NCBI GenBank assembly: GCA_016703525.1
Contig: JADJBW010000001.1
Span: forward strand, 558,001-622,000
Source of the DNA: Actinomycetota bacterium
GTDB taxonomy: Bacteria > Actinomycetota > Acidimicrobiia > Acidimicrobiales > Microtrichaceae
Direction of reading: 5' to 3'
Length of the DNA stretch: 64,000 nucleotides
The translations under genes and the position numbers were made by a program. The notes under the pieces were generated by a model, which was not told the origin of the DNA, did not search any database, and saw only the letters and a program-made list of their open reading frames with translations. Shown here in pieces: positions 41,989 to 50,712 of this stretch; the stretch's first letter is position 1, and the number at the start of each line of letters is the position of its first letter.

Positions 41989-43630
41989 ATGCGCGCACGA
42001 CGTATTGTCGCGGGCGTCGCCACGGCGATCTTGGTCGTCGCGGCAGCGTGCACGCCGGGGGAGACGCAGCCCACCGTCGGCACGATTCGGGTCGACTCGC
42101 GCCCGCTCCTCGACTTCGGTCCCGAGAAGTGGGGAACCAACGCCTCGTTCTTCCTGCACCCGAGCTTTCTCAACGAGCAGCTCGCCTCGCGTGGCAGCCA
42201 GGCCACCGGCTTCATGCGGTTCCCCGGCGGGATCGCCGCGCAGGACTGGGGCTGGGCGTCGTGCGAGCTGTCGTCGACCCCGGGTGAGGTCACGTACGGC
42301 ACCCCGTGCTACCCGGCCGAGCTGCGCGACCTGTCGAGCGACCCGCTGCTCAAGGTCTCCGAGTTCTTCCGCTGGGTGAAGCAGATGGGCCCGCAGCGGC
42401 TGGTCATCACGCTCAACGCGAACGCGACAATGAACGAGAACGCAGCCCTCGTTGCGTTCACCAACGGCAGTCCGTCCGACACCACGGTCATCGGCGTCGA
42501 CCAGCACGGCGTCGACTGGCAGACCGTCGGGTTCTGGGCGCAGAAGCGCGTCGATGCGGGCGTGACCGAGCCGATGGACGTGACGCTGTGGGAGTTCGGC
42601 AACGAGACCATCGGCGGCAAGGGCCCGGCGGCCTGCCTCGACTACGCGTGGGAGACGGCGTGGACCTGCAACCCGGTCGAGTTCTACGACGGGCTCGGTT
42701 CGGGCGCCGAGCGTCACAACGGCTACGCCGAGACGACGGCGAAGCTCAAGTCGATCGACCCGACGGTTCGCGTCCGGGATTCCCGGTAGCAGCCTCGAGC
42801 TCAACCTGTTCAACCCGTGGATGCAGCCGCTCATCACGTATGCGGGTGACCGGATCGACTTCATGGTCGTGCACGAGTACTACTCGTACGAACCGCCGCC
42901 CAACACCGCGGAGGGCAACGCAACGATCCTCGCGTTCCCGCAGACCAAGCTGACCGCGCTCGACTCGTGGCTGCGCGGCATGGAGCTCGCGGCCGGCATG
43001 TCGCGCCGGATCCCCGTGCTCGTGTCGGAATACGGGCTGACCCCGTCGGGATGGGAGGAGCGCGAGGGGAAGCGGATCAGCCAGATGATGAACGCGCTGC
43101 TGACGGGTGACTCGGTCGGCCAGATGGCCGTGAACGAGCGGTACATCGGATCGAACCAGTTCACCATGAGCTACGACCAGTGGTTCGGCAACGAGTTCGG
43201 CATGATGGGGTTCAAGGACGAGAACTACTCCGACGCCTACCGGTACCCGACCTACTACGCCATGGCGCTGTGGAAGCGGTTCGGTCCGAGCATCAAGAAC
43301 GTCACGAGCAGCTTCGACAAGGCGGCGTCGCTGTCGGTCTATGCCGGCGAGAAGAACGGCAAGACGATGCTCATGGTCTTCAACAAGACCGACAAGGCGC
43401 GGTCGGCCTCGATCAGCGTGGACGGAGCGACGATCCTGAGCGAGCACGCCGACACCTTCGCCGGTTCCGCCATCCACGACACGCTGCCGACCTTCAACGG
43501 CAAGGTCGTGCCGGCCGATGACCTCTCCGACGCTCCGGGTACCACCACCGACATCGGCGGGCAGGCGTCGTAAGTTCGGTCGTTCCCGGGCGCGTCGATC
43601 ACGCTGATCGAACTCACCACGCAGCCCTGA
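41989..43630 (+). CDS. Secreted clan-A glycosidase-like lipoprotein 2 (frameshift near 42775, in-frame TAA at 43571)
   Basis: A close paralogue of the gene at 38997, lacking the N-terminal GWAWDQD domain: lipobox ILVVAAAC, then IRVDSRPLLDFGPEKWGTN, acid/base motif TLWEFGNETIGG and nucleophile motif VLVSEYGLTPSGW. One extra base near 42772 (GTCCGGGATT, expected GTCGGGATT) shifts the frame and gives an early stop at 42789; the rest continues from LELNLFNPW. TAA at 43571-43573 replaces the Tyr codon of SSYVRSFPGASITL in the paralogue, and the same C-terminus follows in frame to TGA 43630. It is either a decaying copy or miscalled bases. Confidence 0.65.
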
Positions 43631-43633
43631 CGC

Positions 43634-44231
43634 CTACTCCTTGTCGAGCGGCGGTAGGAACGTCATCGAGAGGTCACCCAGGCGGACCAGCGTCGAGCTG
43701 ATCCAGCCGCCCATCGCCGAGAAGTGGTCGTCGAGGATCGTTCCATCGGCGAGGGTCGCTTCGTCGAGCTCGTAGGAGCCCTCGTACGAGACCTCGATGG
43801 CGTACTCCACGTCGTCGAGTTCGTCGCCGTGCGTCGCCTCGAGCGTCGGCCCGCTCCGGTGCAGCCGCTCGCGACCGATCGGCGGGCTCTCGAGCGGAAG
43901 CACCTCGACCACCGCCTTGGGTTCCGCCGGAGTGGCGAGCCGCTGGATACGCAGCACGACGTCGATGTCGATGTGCGGGGGGTCGACGAACTCCTCGTCG
44001 ATGTACCACGAGCGGTACGCGGTTTGCGACCACGTGGGCCATTCGAGGGTCACGTCGCAGCGGATGCGGCGGAACGCCCTCGCCCGGCAGCGAGTACGAG
44101 GTCTCCCAGGTGAGGTCACCCAGCAGCACGTCGGCCTGGAACCGCTCCTCGAAGGCTTGCCGTTCGAGGAGCGCCCGTTCGAGCGCGTCGCGCAACGCGC
44201 CGATGGCGTCGGTGAAGACGTGGTCCAGCAT
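43634..44231 (-). CDS. Unknown protein, about 198 residues (frameshifted near 44085)
   Basis: The N-terminal segment is helical (MLDHVFTDAIGALRDALERALLERQAFEERF), then strands DVLLGDLTWETSYSLPGEG. After a one-base frame change the frame continues FRRIRCDVTLEWPTWSQTAYRSWYIDEEF, VVLRIQRLATPAE and SYELDEATLADGTILD to LPPLDKE. The codon bias supports coding in both parts. I do not recognise a family; the pattern of a coiled N-terminus plus a beta domain is reminiscent of small phage-derived or Tim44-like proteins, but not enough to name. It ends 3 bp from the convergent glycosidase-like gene. Confidence 0.5.
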
Positions 44232-44257
44232 GAGGCCGCCAGGCTACCGGCAGTCGT

Positions 44258-46056
44258 TCAGACGCTCGCGAGTCCTTCGACGGTCGCCTCGTCGAGCAGC
44301 GCCGAGCCCGCCGTCACGCCCGGGAGATAGCCGGCGGCCCGCGGCAACAGGTGGGTCGCATAGAACCGTGCGTTCACGATCTTGGCCCGCAGGTATTCCA
44401 CGTCGTCGGACCCGGCCGCGAGCTCGGCGTGCGCCGCGAGCGCGAGCCGGGCCGAGAACCAGCCGCCCGTGACGGTGCCGAGCAGCCCCAGGTACGGGGT
44501 CGCGCCGGCGATCGCCTGCTTGGGGTCGGCCAGGCCGTGCTCGAAGATCCAGGCGTTCGCGGTCTCGACCGCGGCGACTCCGTCGGCGAGCGATGCGGCA
44601 ACGGCTCCGAGTTCGCCGCCGACGGCGTTGAGCTCGTCGACGGTCGCCTTGATCTTGGCGAGGTGGTCGCCCATCACGCCGCCCATGCGCACCGGCAGCT
44701 TGCGGCCGACGAGGTCCATCGCCTGGATGCCGTTGGTGCCCTCGTAGATCGGGGCGATGCGCATGTCGCGGAAGTGCTGCGCGACCCCGGACTCCTCGAT
44801 GAAGCCCATGCCGCCGAACACCTGCACCGCGGTCGAGGTGATCTCGACGCCGACGTCGGTGCACCACCCCTTGGTGATCGGGGTCAGCAGCTCGGCGGTC
44901 TCGCGCCACTGCTCGGCCTCGTCGCCCTCCAGCGCCCGCGACAGGTCGATCGCTGCGGCGTTGTAGAGCGCGAGAGCCCGCATCGCCTCGATCTGGGAGC
45001 GCATCGACAGCAGCATCCGGCGCACGTCGGGATGGACGATGATCGGCGCCGGCTCGTGGCTGGCGCCGCCGATCTCGCGTCCCTGGCGGCGCTCCTGCGC
45101 GTAGTCGAGCGCCTTCTGGTAGGCGGCGTCGCTGATGGCCACGCCCTGCACGCCCACGGCGATGCGTGCGCTGTTCATCATCGTGAACATCGCCCGGAGG
45201 CCCTGGTGCTCCTCGCCCACGAGGAATCCGATCGCCCCGCCGTTGTCGCCGTAGCTGAGCACGCAGGTCGGCGACGCGTGGATGCCCATCTTGTGTTCGA
45301 TCGACACGCAGGTGACGTCGTTGCGCTCGCCGAGGGAGCCGTCCTCGTTCACCATGAACTTCGGCACGAGGAAGAGCGAGATGCCACGTGTGCCGGCGGG
45401 CGCCCCGGGCAGACGGGCGAGCACGAGGTGCACGATGTTGTCGGCCATGTCGTGTTCGCCGAAGCTGATGAAGATCTTCTGGCCGAAGATCTTGTAGGTG
45501 CCGTCACCCTGCGGCTCGGCCTTGGTGCGCACAGGCCGACGTCGGAGCCGGCCTGCGGCTCGGTGAGGTTCATCGTGCCGGTCCACTCACCGGTCACCAT
45601 GCGCCGAAGGTAGGTCTCCTTCTGCTCCTCGGTACCCCACGCCTGGAGGCACTCGATCGCGCCGGTGGTGAGGCCGGGGCACATCGTGAGCGCGCCGTTC
45701 GCGGCCGTCATGAACTCGAGCGCCGCGGTGAACACCGCCTCGGGGAACCCGGCTCCGCCGTACTCCTCCTCGGCGTTGAGTCCCTGCCATCCGGCCTCGA
45801 CGAACTTGGCGTACGCCTCGCGGAACCCGCTCGGGGTGGTGACGACGCCGTCGGCGAGCCGAAGGCCCTCGACATCGCCGGAGCGGTTCAGCGGAGCGAA
45901 CACCTCCTGCATGAAGCGGCCGTGCTCGCCGAGCACGTCGGCGACCGTCGCGGCATCGGCGGCGCCATACCGCTCCGTCGCGGCGAGTCGGTCGAGTTCG
46001 CCGATGTGGCGGAGGGTGAAGAGGGCATCTTTGACCGGTGCACGATACGCAGACAT
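44258..46056 (-). CDS. Long acyl-CoA dehydrogenase (FadE5-like), frameshifted near 45533
   Basis: About 598 residues when joined, the size of the long ACAD type. MNLTEPQAGSDVGL is the FAD/substrate motif, followed after one missing G (CCTGTGCGC, expected CCTGGTGCGC) by RTKAEPQGDGTYKIFGQKIF. ITSTAVQVFGGMGFIEESG and IAPIYEGTNGIQAMDL are the C-terminal motifs, the latter with the catalytic Glu. It introduces the 2,3 double bond in acyl-CoA and would feed electrons to ETF. A perfect GTTACC-GACG-GGTAAC palindrome sits 8 nt upstream of the start, suggesting TetR-type control. Confidence 0.88.
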
Positions 46057-46064
46057 GCCCCGAT

Positions 46065-46080
46065 GTTACCGACGGGTAAC
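46065..46080 (-). promoter_or_regulatory. Perfect palindrome before the acyl-CoA dehydrogenase
   Basis: GTTACC (46065-46070), GACG, GGTAAC (46075-46080), a 6-bp inverted repeat only 8 bp from ATG 46056. It is probably an operator for a fatty-acid-responsive regulator. I see no second copy in the window. Confidence 0.5.
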
Positions 46081-46107
46081 CGCTTCGAGGCAAGGCGTAC
46101 CGCGACA

Positions 46108-46141
46108 GAGACGGCCCGGGTCGTGCGACCCGGGCCGTCTC
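46108..46141 (-). terminator. Terminator of the lipoprotein gene at 46164
   Basis: GAGACGGCCCGGGT (46108-46121) and ACCCGGGCCGTCTC (46128-46141) pair perfectly over 14 bp around a 6-nt loop. Confidence 0.8.
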
Positions 46142-46163
46142 GGTGTTCAGAGGCTGGAAGGCG

Positions 46164-47045
46164 TCAGGCGCCCGTCAGCGAGAACTGGTAGGTGTGCTGG
46201 CCGGCCACGCCGCCGTTCGTCATCGACTGACCCGACAGCACGCGGTCGCCTGCGCCGAGCGAGAAGATCGCTCCGCCGCGGATGTCCGGTGGCACCGTCA
46301 CGAGCGGCAGGTCGATGCTCGGGAAGGCCGCGCCTCCGGCGGTCGACTGAATGATGCTGCTCAGCGCGCCGCGAGCGCCGACGCCGATGTACAGCTTGGA
46401 GCCGATGGCGTCGTCACCGAAGAAGATGCTGCCGAGGTTCGCGCCCAGGAAGCTGAACACGCCGTTCACGCCACCGATGGCGTTCAGGATCATCGACACG
46501 ATCGCGCCGGTGTCGCTGGGCAAGGTGCCCCCGCCGAGCGCCGTGTTGAGCGCCGTCTTCAGCGTGTTGGCAGCGGCCTCGATGCCGCCGGGGCTGTAGA
46601 GGTCGGCCTCCATGCCCCAGCTCCACACGCCGGCGATCTGCAGCTTGTTGGTTGCGAGGTCGGCGACGTCGAGCATCGTGGTGCTCAGCGTGGTCGCAGC
46701 CTGCTCGCCACCGGCGAACGTGTGGCTGCTGCCCTCACCCGGCCCCTGGTCGAGCGCGCCGGGCCAGTGGTTGTCGCCGGTGACGATGGTGGTGGACGCC
46801 GAGTTCGCCTCGCCGATGGTGACCTTGAACGCGATGTTCACGACGTACGGCTCGTCCTTGGCGGGCGGGACGCACACGCCGAAGAGGCACGGCCCCTTGT
46901 CGTTGGACGAGTTGACCGTCACGGAGTCGGCCTTGAACGTGAAGTTCTGCGTCGGCGGCGGCGTCGGCGTCGGCGGACAAGCGGTGGCAAGCACCGCCGC
47001 CGACGCGACGACTGCCCCGAGCACGGTCGTGCGTAGAGCCTTCAT
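46164..47045 (-). CDS. Secreted lipoprotein of unknown function
   Basis: 293 residues. Signal MKALRTTVLGAVVASAAVLATAC with lipobox ATAC (Cys 23), then a Pro/Thr linker and a single all-beta/helical domain: NFTFKADSVTVNSSNDKG, PYVVNIAFKVTIGEANS, MLDVADLATNKLQIAGVWS and GAIVSMILNAIGGVNGVFSFLG. A Cys pair (GPCLFGVCVPP) may form a disulfide. I recognise no named family; similar lipoproteins with repeated low-complexity beta segments occur in other actinobacteria. GGGAGGG stands 9 nt before ATG 47045. It is followed by a strong terminator hairpin. Confidence 0.75.
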   Translation of the reverse strand: MKALRTTVLGAVVASAAVLATACPPTPTPPPTQNFTFKADSVTVNSSNDKGPCLFGVCVPPAKDEPYVVNIAFKVTIGEANSASTTIVTGDNHWPGALDQGPGEGSSHTFAGGEQAATTLSTTMLDVADLATNKLQIAGVWSWGMEADLYSPGGIEAAANTLKTALNTALGGGTLPSDTGAIVSMILNAIGGVNGVFSFLGANLGSIFFGDDAIGSKLYIGVGARGALSSIIQSTAGGAAFPSIDLPLVTVPPDIRGGAIFSLGAGDRVLSGQSMTNGGVAGQHTYQFSLTGA

Positions 47046-47175
47046 GGTGTGAAACCCTCCCTGTGCTTCCGACCGTGGTCGGTGTGCCCGGCCCGTATGC
47101 CAGGCGTTTCCAGTGATTCGCACGTTAGTCCTCGATGACCCCCGTGTGACAGGGGGCACCGGCAGGTCAAATTGC

Positions 47176-47808
47176 TCACACGTCGGCGCCCATGAAGGCC
47201 ACGGTCACCGAGATTGCGAGATCGCGGGTGCGCGCCGTCGCGATGCGTCGATCCGGCTGCACCGCCGGTCTGGGGGCGCCGACCAGATGGCCGAGACGAG
47301 TGGACAGCGCGTCGAGGTCGTCGGCCTCGAACGCGAGCCCCCACAGCCCGGCGGGCAGGTTGCCGATCACGAACTCCAGGACCGTCGGGCCGGAGCGCAC
47401 GAACCACTGCTCCACGCTTCGACCCCCAGCGGTTGCGGTGCGGCGGCGGCGAACGGTCATGCCCCAGCGGTCCAGGTCGTCCTGGGTCGCCAGCGCGTCG
47501 TTCGCGGCGATCACGACGTGGTCGATCGAGGTGACGCCGTTGGGGTGACGCGGCGCGACGGCTCGTGGGGCCTCGTCCTCGGGGCGATCGTCCCGTGCAC
47601 ATTCGATGCCGCACAGGTGCGTCGGCGGTTCGATTCCTCCCCTCCATCGCAGGCGGGTCGTCGGGGCGCCGAGGGTGAGCGCGACCGTGCCGACCTCGAT
47701 GAGGCCGGCGTCGTCGGCGAATCCGAGCGACTCCCACGCCGACGCCTGGTCGGGCAGGTCGATGCGGGTCAGCAGCGGCGCGGTCACCGTCGGGTCATCG
47801 GCGGACAC
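47176..47808 (-). CDS. VOC (glyoxalase-like) family protein
   Basis: 210 residues with two related beta-alpha-beta-beta-beta halves. The second half has the VOC start VTSIDHVVIAANDALATQDDL and strand VEQWFVRSGPTVLEFVIGN, with the metal-ligand position Glu (LEFV) kept. The first half (LLTRIDLPDQASAWESLGF) is divergent. VOC proteins bind a metal and act on small substrates or resist toxins; the reaction cannot be named. It starts at GTG 47808 after AGCAGGAGGAAGC, a strong ribosome site. It is divergent from the YhhQ gene. Confidence 0.82.
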   Translation of the reverse strand: MSADDPTVTAPLLTRIDLPDQASAWESLGFADDAGLIEVGTVALTLGAPTTRLRWRGGIEPPTHLCGIECARDDRPEDEAPRAVAPRHPNGVTSIDHVVIAANDALATQDDLDRWGMTVRRRRTATAGGRSVEQWFVRSGPTVLEFVIGNLPAGLWGLAFEADDLDALSTRLGHLVGAPRPAVQPDRRIATARTRDLAISVTVAFMGADV

Positions 47809-47855
47809 GCTTCCTCCTGCTCCCTCTCTTGGGCGGGCCGGGTACCGTGGCCGCC

Positions 47856-48494
47856 GTGTCGGAGCACGCTGAACCGGTCGAACGCCGGATGGAATGGCTG
47901 GTGGTGGCCGCCACCCTGTACGTCGCAACCTCGCTCATCGCGAATGTGCTGTCGGTGCGGGCGGTGAAGCTCGGGCTCGCCGTCGACGCGGGCACGCTCA
48001 CCTACCCCCTGACCTTCACCCTGCGCGATCTCGTCCACAAGACGGGCGGTCGCCGGATGGCGCGCGTCGTGATCGTCGTCGCTCTCGCCGCGAATCTGCT
48101 GCTCGCTGGGTCGATCTGGGTCGCCGCTCGTCTGCCCGCCGACCCCGGGGTCGGGCCGCAACGCGAGTTCGGGTCGGTGCTTGGGTCGACATGGCGCATC
48201 GTCGCGGCGTCGATCGTCGCCCAGTTGCTGGCGGAACTCGCCGACACCGAGGTGTATCACCGGTACGTGGTCCGATTCGGCACGAGACGCCAGTTCGGAC
48301 GCGTGCTTGCCTCGAACGCCGTGTCGATCCCACTCGATTCCGTGCTGTTCACGGTGATCGCGTTCGCCGGCGTCTTCCCCTCGTCGACGGTCACGCAGAT
48401 CATCGTCGCCAACGTCGTGGTGAAGGGACTCGCCTCGTTCCTGGCGTGGCCGATGATCTACGCAGTGCCCGAGGTGGACTCGACGCTGGCCTGA
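47856..48494 (+). CDS. Queuosine precursor transporter (YhhQ family)
   Basis: 212 residues, about six hydrophobic helices. YhhQ motifs: VATSLIANVLSVRAVKLG, LTYPLTFTLRDLVHKTGG (the T-F-x-x-x-D-L motif) and LAELADTEVYHRYV, plus SNAVSIPLDSVLFTVIAFAG. Members import preQ0 or preQ1 for queuosine in tRNA. The start is probably GTG 47856, since upstream GTG and TTG codons give an unlikely leader. The only downstream neighbour is the small ribosomal protein on the other strand. Confidence 0.87.
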   Translation: MSEHAEPVERRMEWLVVAATLYVATSLIANVLSVRAVKLGLAVDAGTLTYPLTFTLRDLVHKTGGRRMARVVIVVALAANLLLAGSIWVAARLPADPGVGPQREFGSVLGSTWRIVAASIVAQLLAELADTEVYHRYVVRFGTRRQFGRVLASNAVSIPLDSVLFTVIAFAGVFPSSTVTQIIVANVVVKGLASFLAWPMIYAVPEVDSTLA

Positions 48495-48506
48495 TGGCCG
48501 GTGGCG

Positions 48507-48596
48507 TCAGCTGTTACGGCCGAGGTTCGGCTTGCGGCCGTGGTTCGCCTTCTTGCGACGGGCGTTCGTCTTCTTCTTCATGCTCCGCTTCGACAT
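48507..48596 (-). CDS. bL37-like small ribosomal protein
   Basis: A 29-residue, very basic frame: MSKRSMKKKTNARRKK then ANHGRKPNLGRNS. The core KANHGRKPN matches the actinobacterial 24-29 residue ribosomal protein bL37 (KANHGKRPN in mycobacteria, recalled). It would sit on the large subunit. Start ATG 48596, stop TGA at 48507. It is missed by default gene callers because of its size. It lies between yhhQ and the deacetylase-like gene, both with other functions. Confidence 0.82.
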   Translation of the reverse strand: MSKRSMKKKTNARRKKANHGRKPNLGRNS

Positions 48597-48608
48597 AAAA
48601 ACGCCATG

Positions 48609-49712
48609 CTACCGGTCGGAGTGCGCGTCGGGAAAGACGTAGGCCGCGCCGCTGGCTCCGTCCAGCCACGAGACCACGTCGTCACCGACCGTCTCGAGGT
48701 CGTAGCCGCCCTCCTGCAGCACGACCATCGGACGGCCGAGGCGTGCGATCTCTCGGCCACAGGCGTGCAGGCCGGCCGGGGTGAGGCGGAAGTCGCCGAG
48801 CGGATCGGTTGCTGTGGTGTCCACCCCGAGCGACACCACGATCAGGTCGATGTTGCGGTCGTCGACTCGCTCCAGCACCTCGGCGAGCGCGGCCGCGTAG
48901 GCGGCATCGTCGGTGCCTGCAGGGAGCGGACGGTTGATGGTCGCGCCGCGCGCTTGCGATCCACCGATCTCGTCGCGGTGCCCACAGAAGTAGGGGTACG
49001 CGCGCCGCGGGTCGCCGTGCAGCGATGCGTAGGTCACGTCGTCGCGGTCCCAGAAGATCTGCTGCGAGCCGTTCCCGTGGTGGTAGTCGACGTCGATGAT
49101 CGCGACCCTGCCCACGCCCGCCTCGACCGCGCGCTGGGCCGCGATCGCAGCGTTGTTGAAGTAGCAGTAGCCGCCGTACGCGGCCCGCGGCGCGTGGTGC
49201 CCCGGCGGCCGGCAGAGCCCGTATGCCAGGCGGTGGCCGTCGACGACGAGTTCGATGGTCGAGAGCGCGACGTCAACGGCCGCTCGTGCGGCGTCGAACG
49301 TCCCCTCGACGATCGGCGTGTTGGTCTCCCAGCACCACCACCCGAGTTCGCCGGCGATGTCGTGGGGGCGCCGGGGCGCGTCCATGCCGTGCAGGACCGC
49401 AGGGTGCAGCATCACGTCGGGGAACACTTCGCGCCGCGGCTCCGCCTCGCGTTGGAAGCGGCTCCAGCCGTTCGCCAGGAACTCGCGCAGGTCGGGGTCG
49501 TGCACCGCGTCGATCGCTCGGTCCACCTCGGCGTCGTCACGTTCCGCCGTCGGTCGTTGCTCGAAGCCCGGCGCCGATCGCACCGCCGCCTCGATTCGGT
49601 CGCCGCGTTCCACGCATTCGTACATGGCGATCGGGGCACCCCAGGCGACCTCGATCGTCGGGTCGTGGAGGCGGTGCGCGTCGGTCGCGACGAACGGCAC
49701 GGCCTCGGTCAC
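48609..49712 (-). CDS. Histone deacetylase-family / acetylpolyamine amidohydrolase-like enzyme
   Basis: About 367 residues. The arginase-deacetylase motifs are in order: LCRPPGHHAPRAAYGGYCYF (His-His), VAIIDVDYHHGNGSQQIF (Asp and His zinc ligands), VVSLGVDTTATDPLGDF (Asp zinc ligand), and VLQEGGYDLETVG. All zinc and catalytic residues look present. Such bacterial enzymes remove acetyl groups from polyamines, acetoin or other amides. The start is unclear: ATG 49739 overlaps the divergent ATG 49738, so GTG 49712 (gtgaccgaggcc) is favoured. Confidence 0.88.
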   Translation of the reverse strand: MTEAVPFVATDAHRLHDPTIEVAWGAPIAMYECVERGDRIEAAVRSAPGFEQRPTAERDDAEVDRAIDAVHDPDLREFLANGWSRFQREAEPRREVFPDVMLHPAVLHGMDAPRRPHDIAGELGWWCWETNTPIVEGTFDAARAAVDVALSTIELVVDGHRLAYGLCRPPGHHAPRAAYGGYCYFNNAAIAAQRAVEAGVGRVAIIDVDYHHGNGSQQIFWDRDDVTYASLHGDPRRAYPYFCGHRDEIGGSQARGATINRPLPAGTDDAAYAAALAEVLERVDDRNIDLIVVSLGVDTTATDPLGDFRLTPAGLHACGREIARLGRPMVVLQEGGYDLETVGDDVVSWLDGASGAAYVFPDAHSDR

Positions 49713-49723
49713 GGTCGGCTGAC

Positions 49724-49729
49724 TACCCT
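49724..49729 (+). promoter_or_regulatory. Leaderless -10 box (TACCCT) of the YihY gene
   Basis: TACCCT lies 8 nt before ATG 49738 in the gap shared with the divergent deacetylase-like gene. Same geometry as at 3624, 12253 and 53246. Confidence 0.4.
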
Positions 49730-49737
49730 CTGGCCAC

Positions 49738-50712
49738 ATGGCGAAGCCTCCTTCTCCCCTCAAGCTTCGCGCCGACCGGATCCAGCGCGATCAGCCGGTG
49801 CTCGGGTTCATCTACGGGGTCGTGAAGAAGTACGGCGACGACAAGGGGGCGAACCTGTCGGCGCTGATCACGTACTACGGGTTCTTCTCGATGTTCCCGT
49901 TGCTGCTCGTGGCGTTCACGATCCTCGGCTTCGTCCTCGACGGGAAGCCCGAGCTACGCGCCGACATCTCGCAGACGCTCGCCGAGCGATTCCCCCTCGG
50001 GATCGACCCGAAGTCGATCGGCGGGAGCGGGCTGGCCCTGGCAGTCGGCGTGGTCCTGGCGCTGTGGTCGGGGCTGGGCGCCACCCAGGTCACCCAGGAC
50101 GCGCTCAACACGGTGTGGAACGTGCCGCGACGCACCCTGCCGAACTTCATCGTGAAGCGGCTGCGCGGCCTCATGATGCTGGGCGTGCTGGGCGGCGGCA
50201 TCGTTGCCGGCACCGCGGTCAGCTCCGTCGTCTCGGCGCTCGGCCCAGCGGCTCGAATCGGCGGATATGTCGGCGCCGGCATGGTGAACGCGATCGTGAT
50301 CGCGCTGCTGTTCAAGCTCATGGTCGAGCAGCCGCTCACGTGGCGCGACGTGGCGCCCGGGGCGCTCTTCGGGGGCGTCGGCTGGACCCTGTTGGCCTCG
50401 GTCGGCACCTGGTACACGCGCCGGCTGGTCGACAACGCCGACAAGACCTACGGCACGTTCGCGGTGGTGATCGGGCTGCTGTCGTTCATCTACCTGCAGG
50501 CGCAGGTGTTGGTGTACGCCGCCGAGGTATCCGTCGTCGCGTCGCGCCGTCTGTGGCCCCGGGCACTGGTCGTGGACGATCCCACCGACGCCGACATCGA
50601 GGTTGCCCGGGCAATCGCACGCCGCGCCGTCGACGCCGGGGTCGACCACATCATCGACCTGTCCGCGTCGGCATCGGTCAACTCCGCGGGTGCGCCGCCG
50701 CCCACTCGATGA
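49738..50712 (+). CDS. YihY/BrkB-family membrane protein
   Basis: 324 residues with about six helices. Family motifs: DKGANLSALITYYGFFSMFPLLL, VVLALWSGLGATQVTQDALNTVWNV, and the C-terminal LVDNADKTYGTFAVVIGLLSFIYLQAQVLVYAAEV. These are the hallmarks of the YihY/virulence-factor BrkB family, of uncertain function (envelope or export roles have been proposed). A cytoplasmic basic N-terminus precedes the first helix, and a charged tail follows. It overlaps the convergent PHP gene by 35 bp. Confidence 0.92.
   Translation: MAKPPSPLKLRADRIQRDQPVLGFIYGVVKKYGDDKGANLSALITYYGFFSMFPLLLVAFTILGFVLDGKPELRADISQTLAERFPLGIDPKSIGGSGLALAVGVVLALWSGLGATQVTQDALNTVWNVPRRTLPNFIVKRLRGLMMLGVLGGGIVAGTAVSSVVSALGPAARIGGYVGAGMVNAIVIALLFKLMVEQPLTWRDVAPGALFGGVGWTLLASVGTWYTRRLVDNADKTYGTFAVVIGLLSFIYLQAQVLVYAAEVSVVASRRLWPRALVVDDPTDADIEVARAIARRAVDAGVDHIIDLSASASVNSAGAPPPTR

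Noticed and set aside
47565..47648. tRNA-like T-arm GGTTCGATTCC
   Set aside because: The T stem has a C-T mismatch, the acceptor pairs poorly, and no D or anticodon arm can be drawn. The stretch lies in the VOC protein frame.
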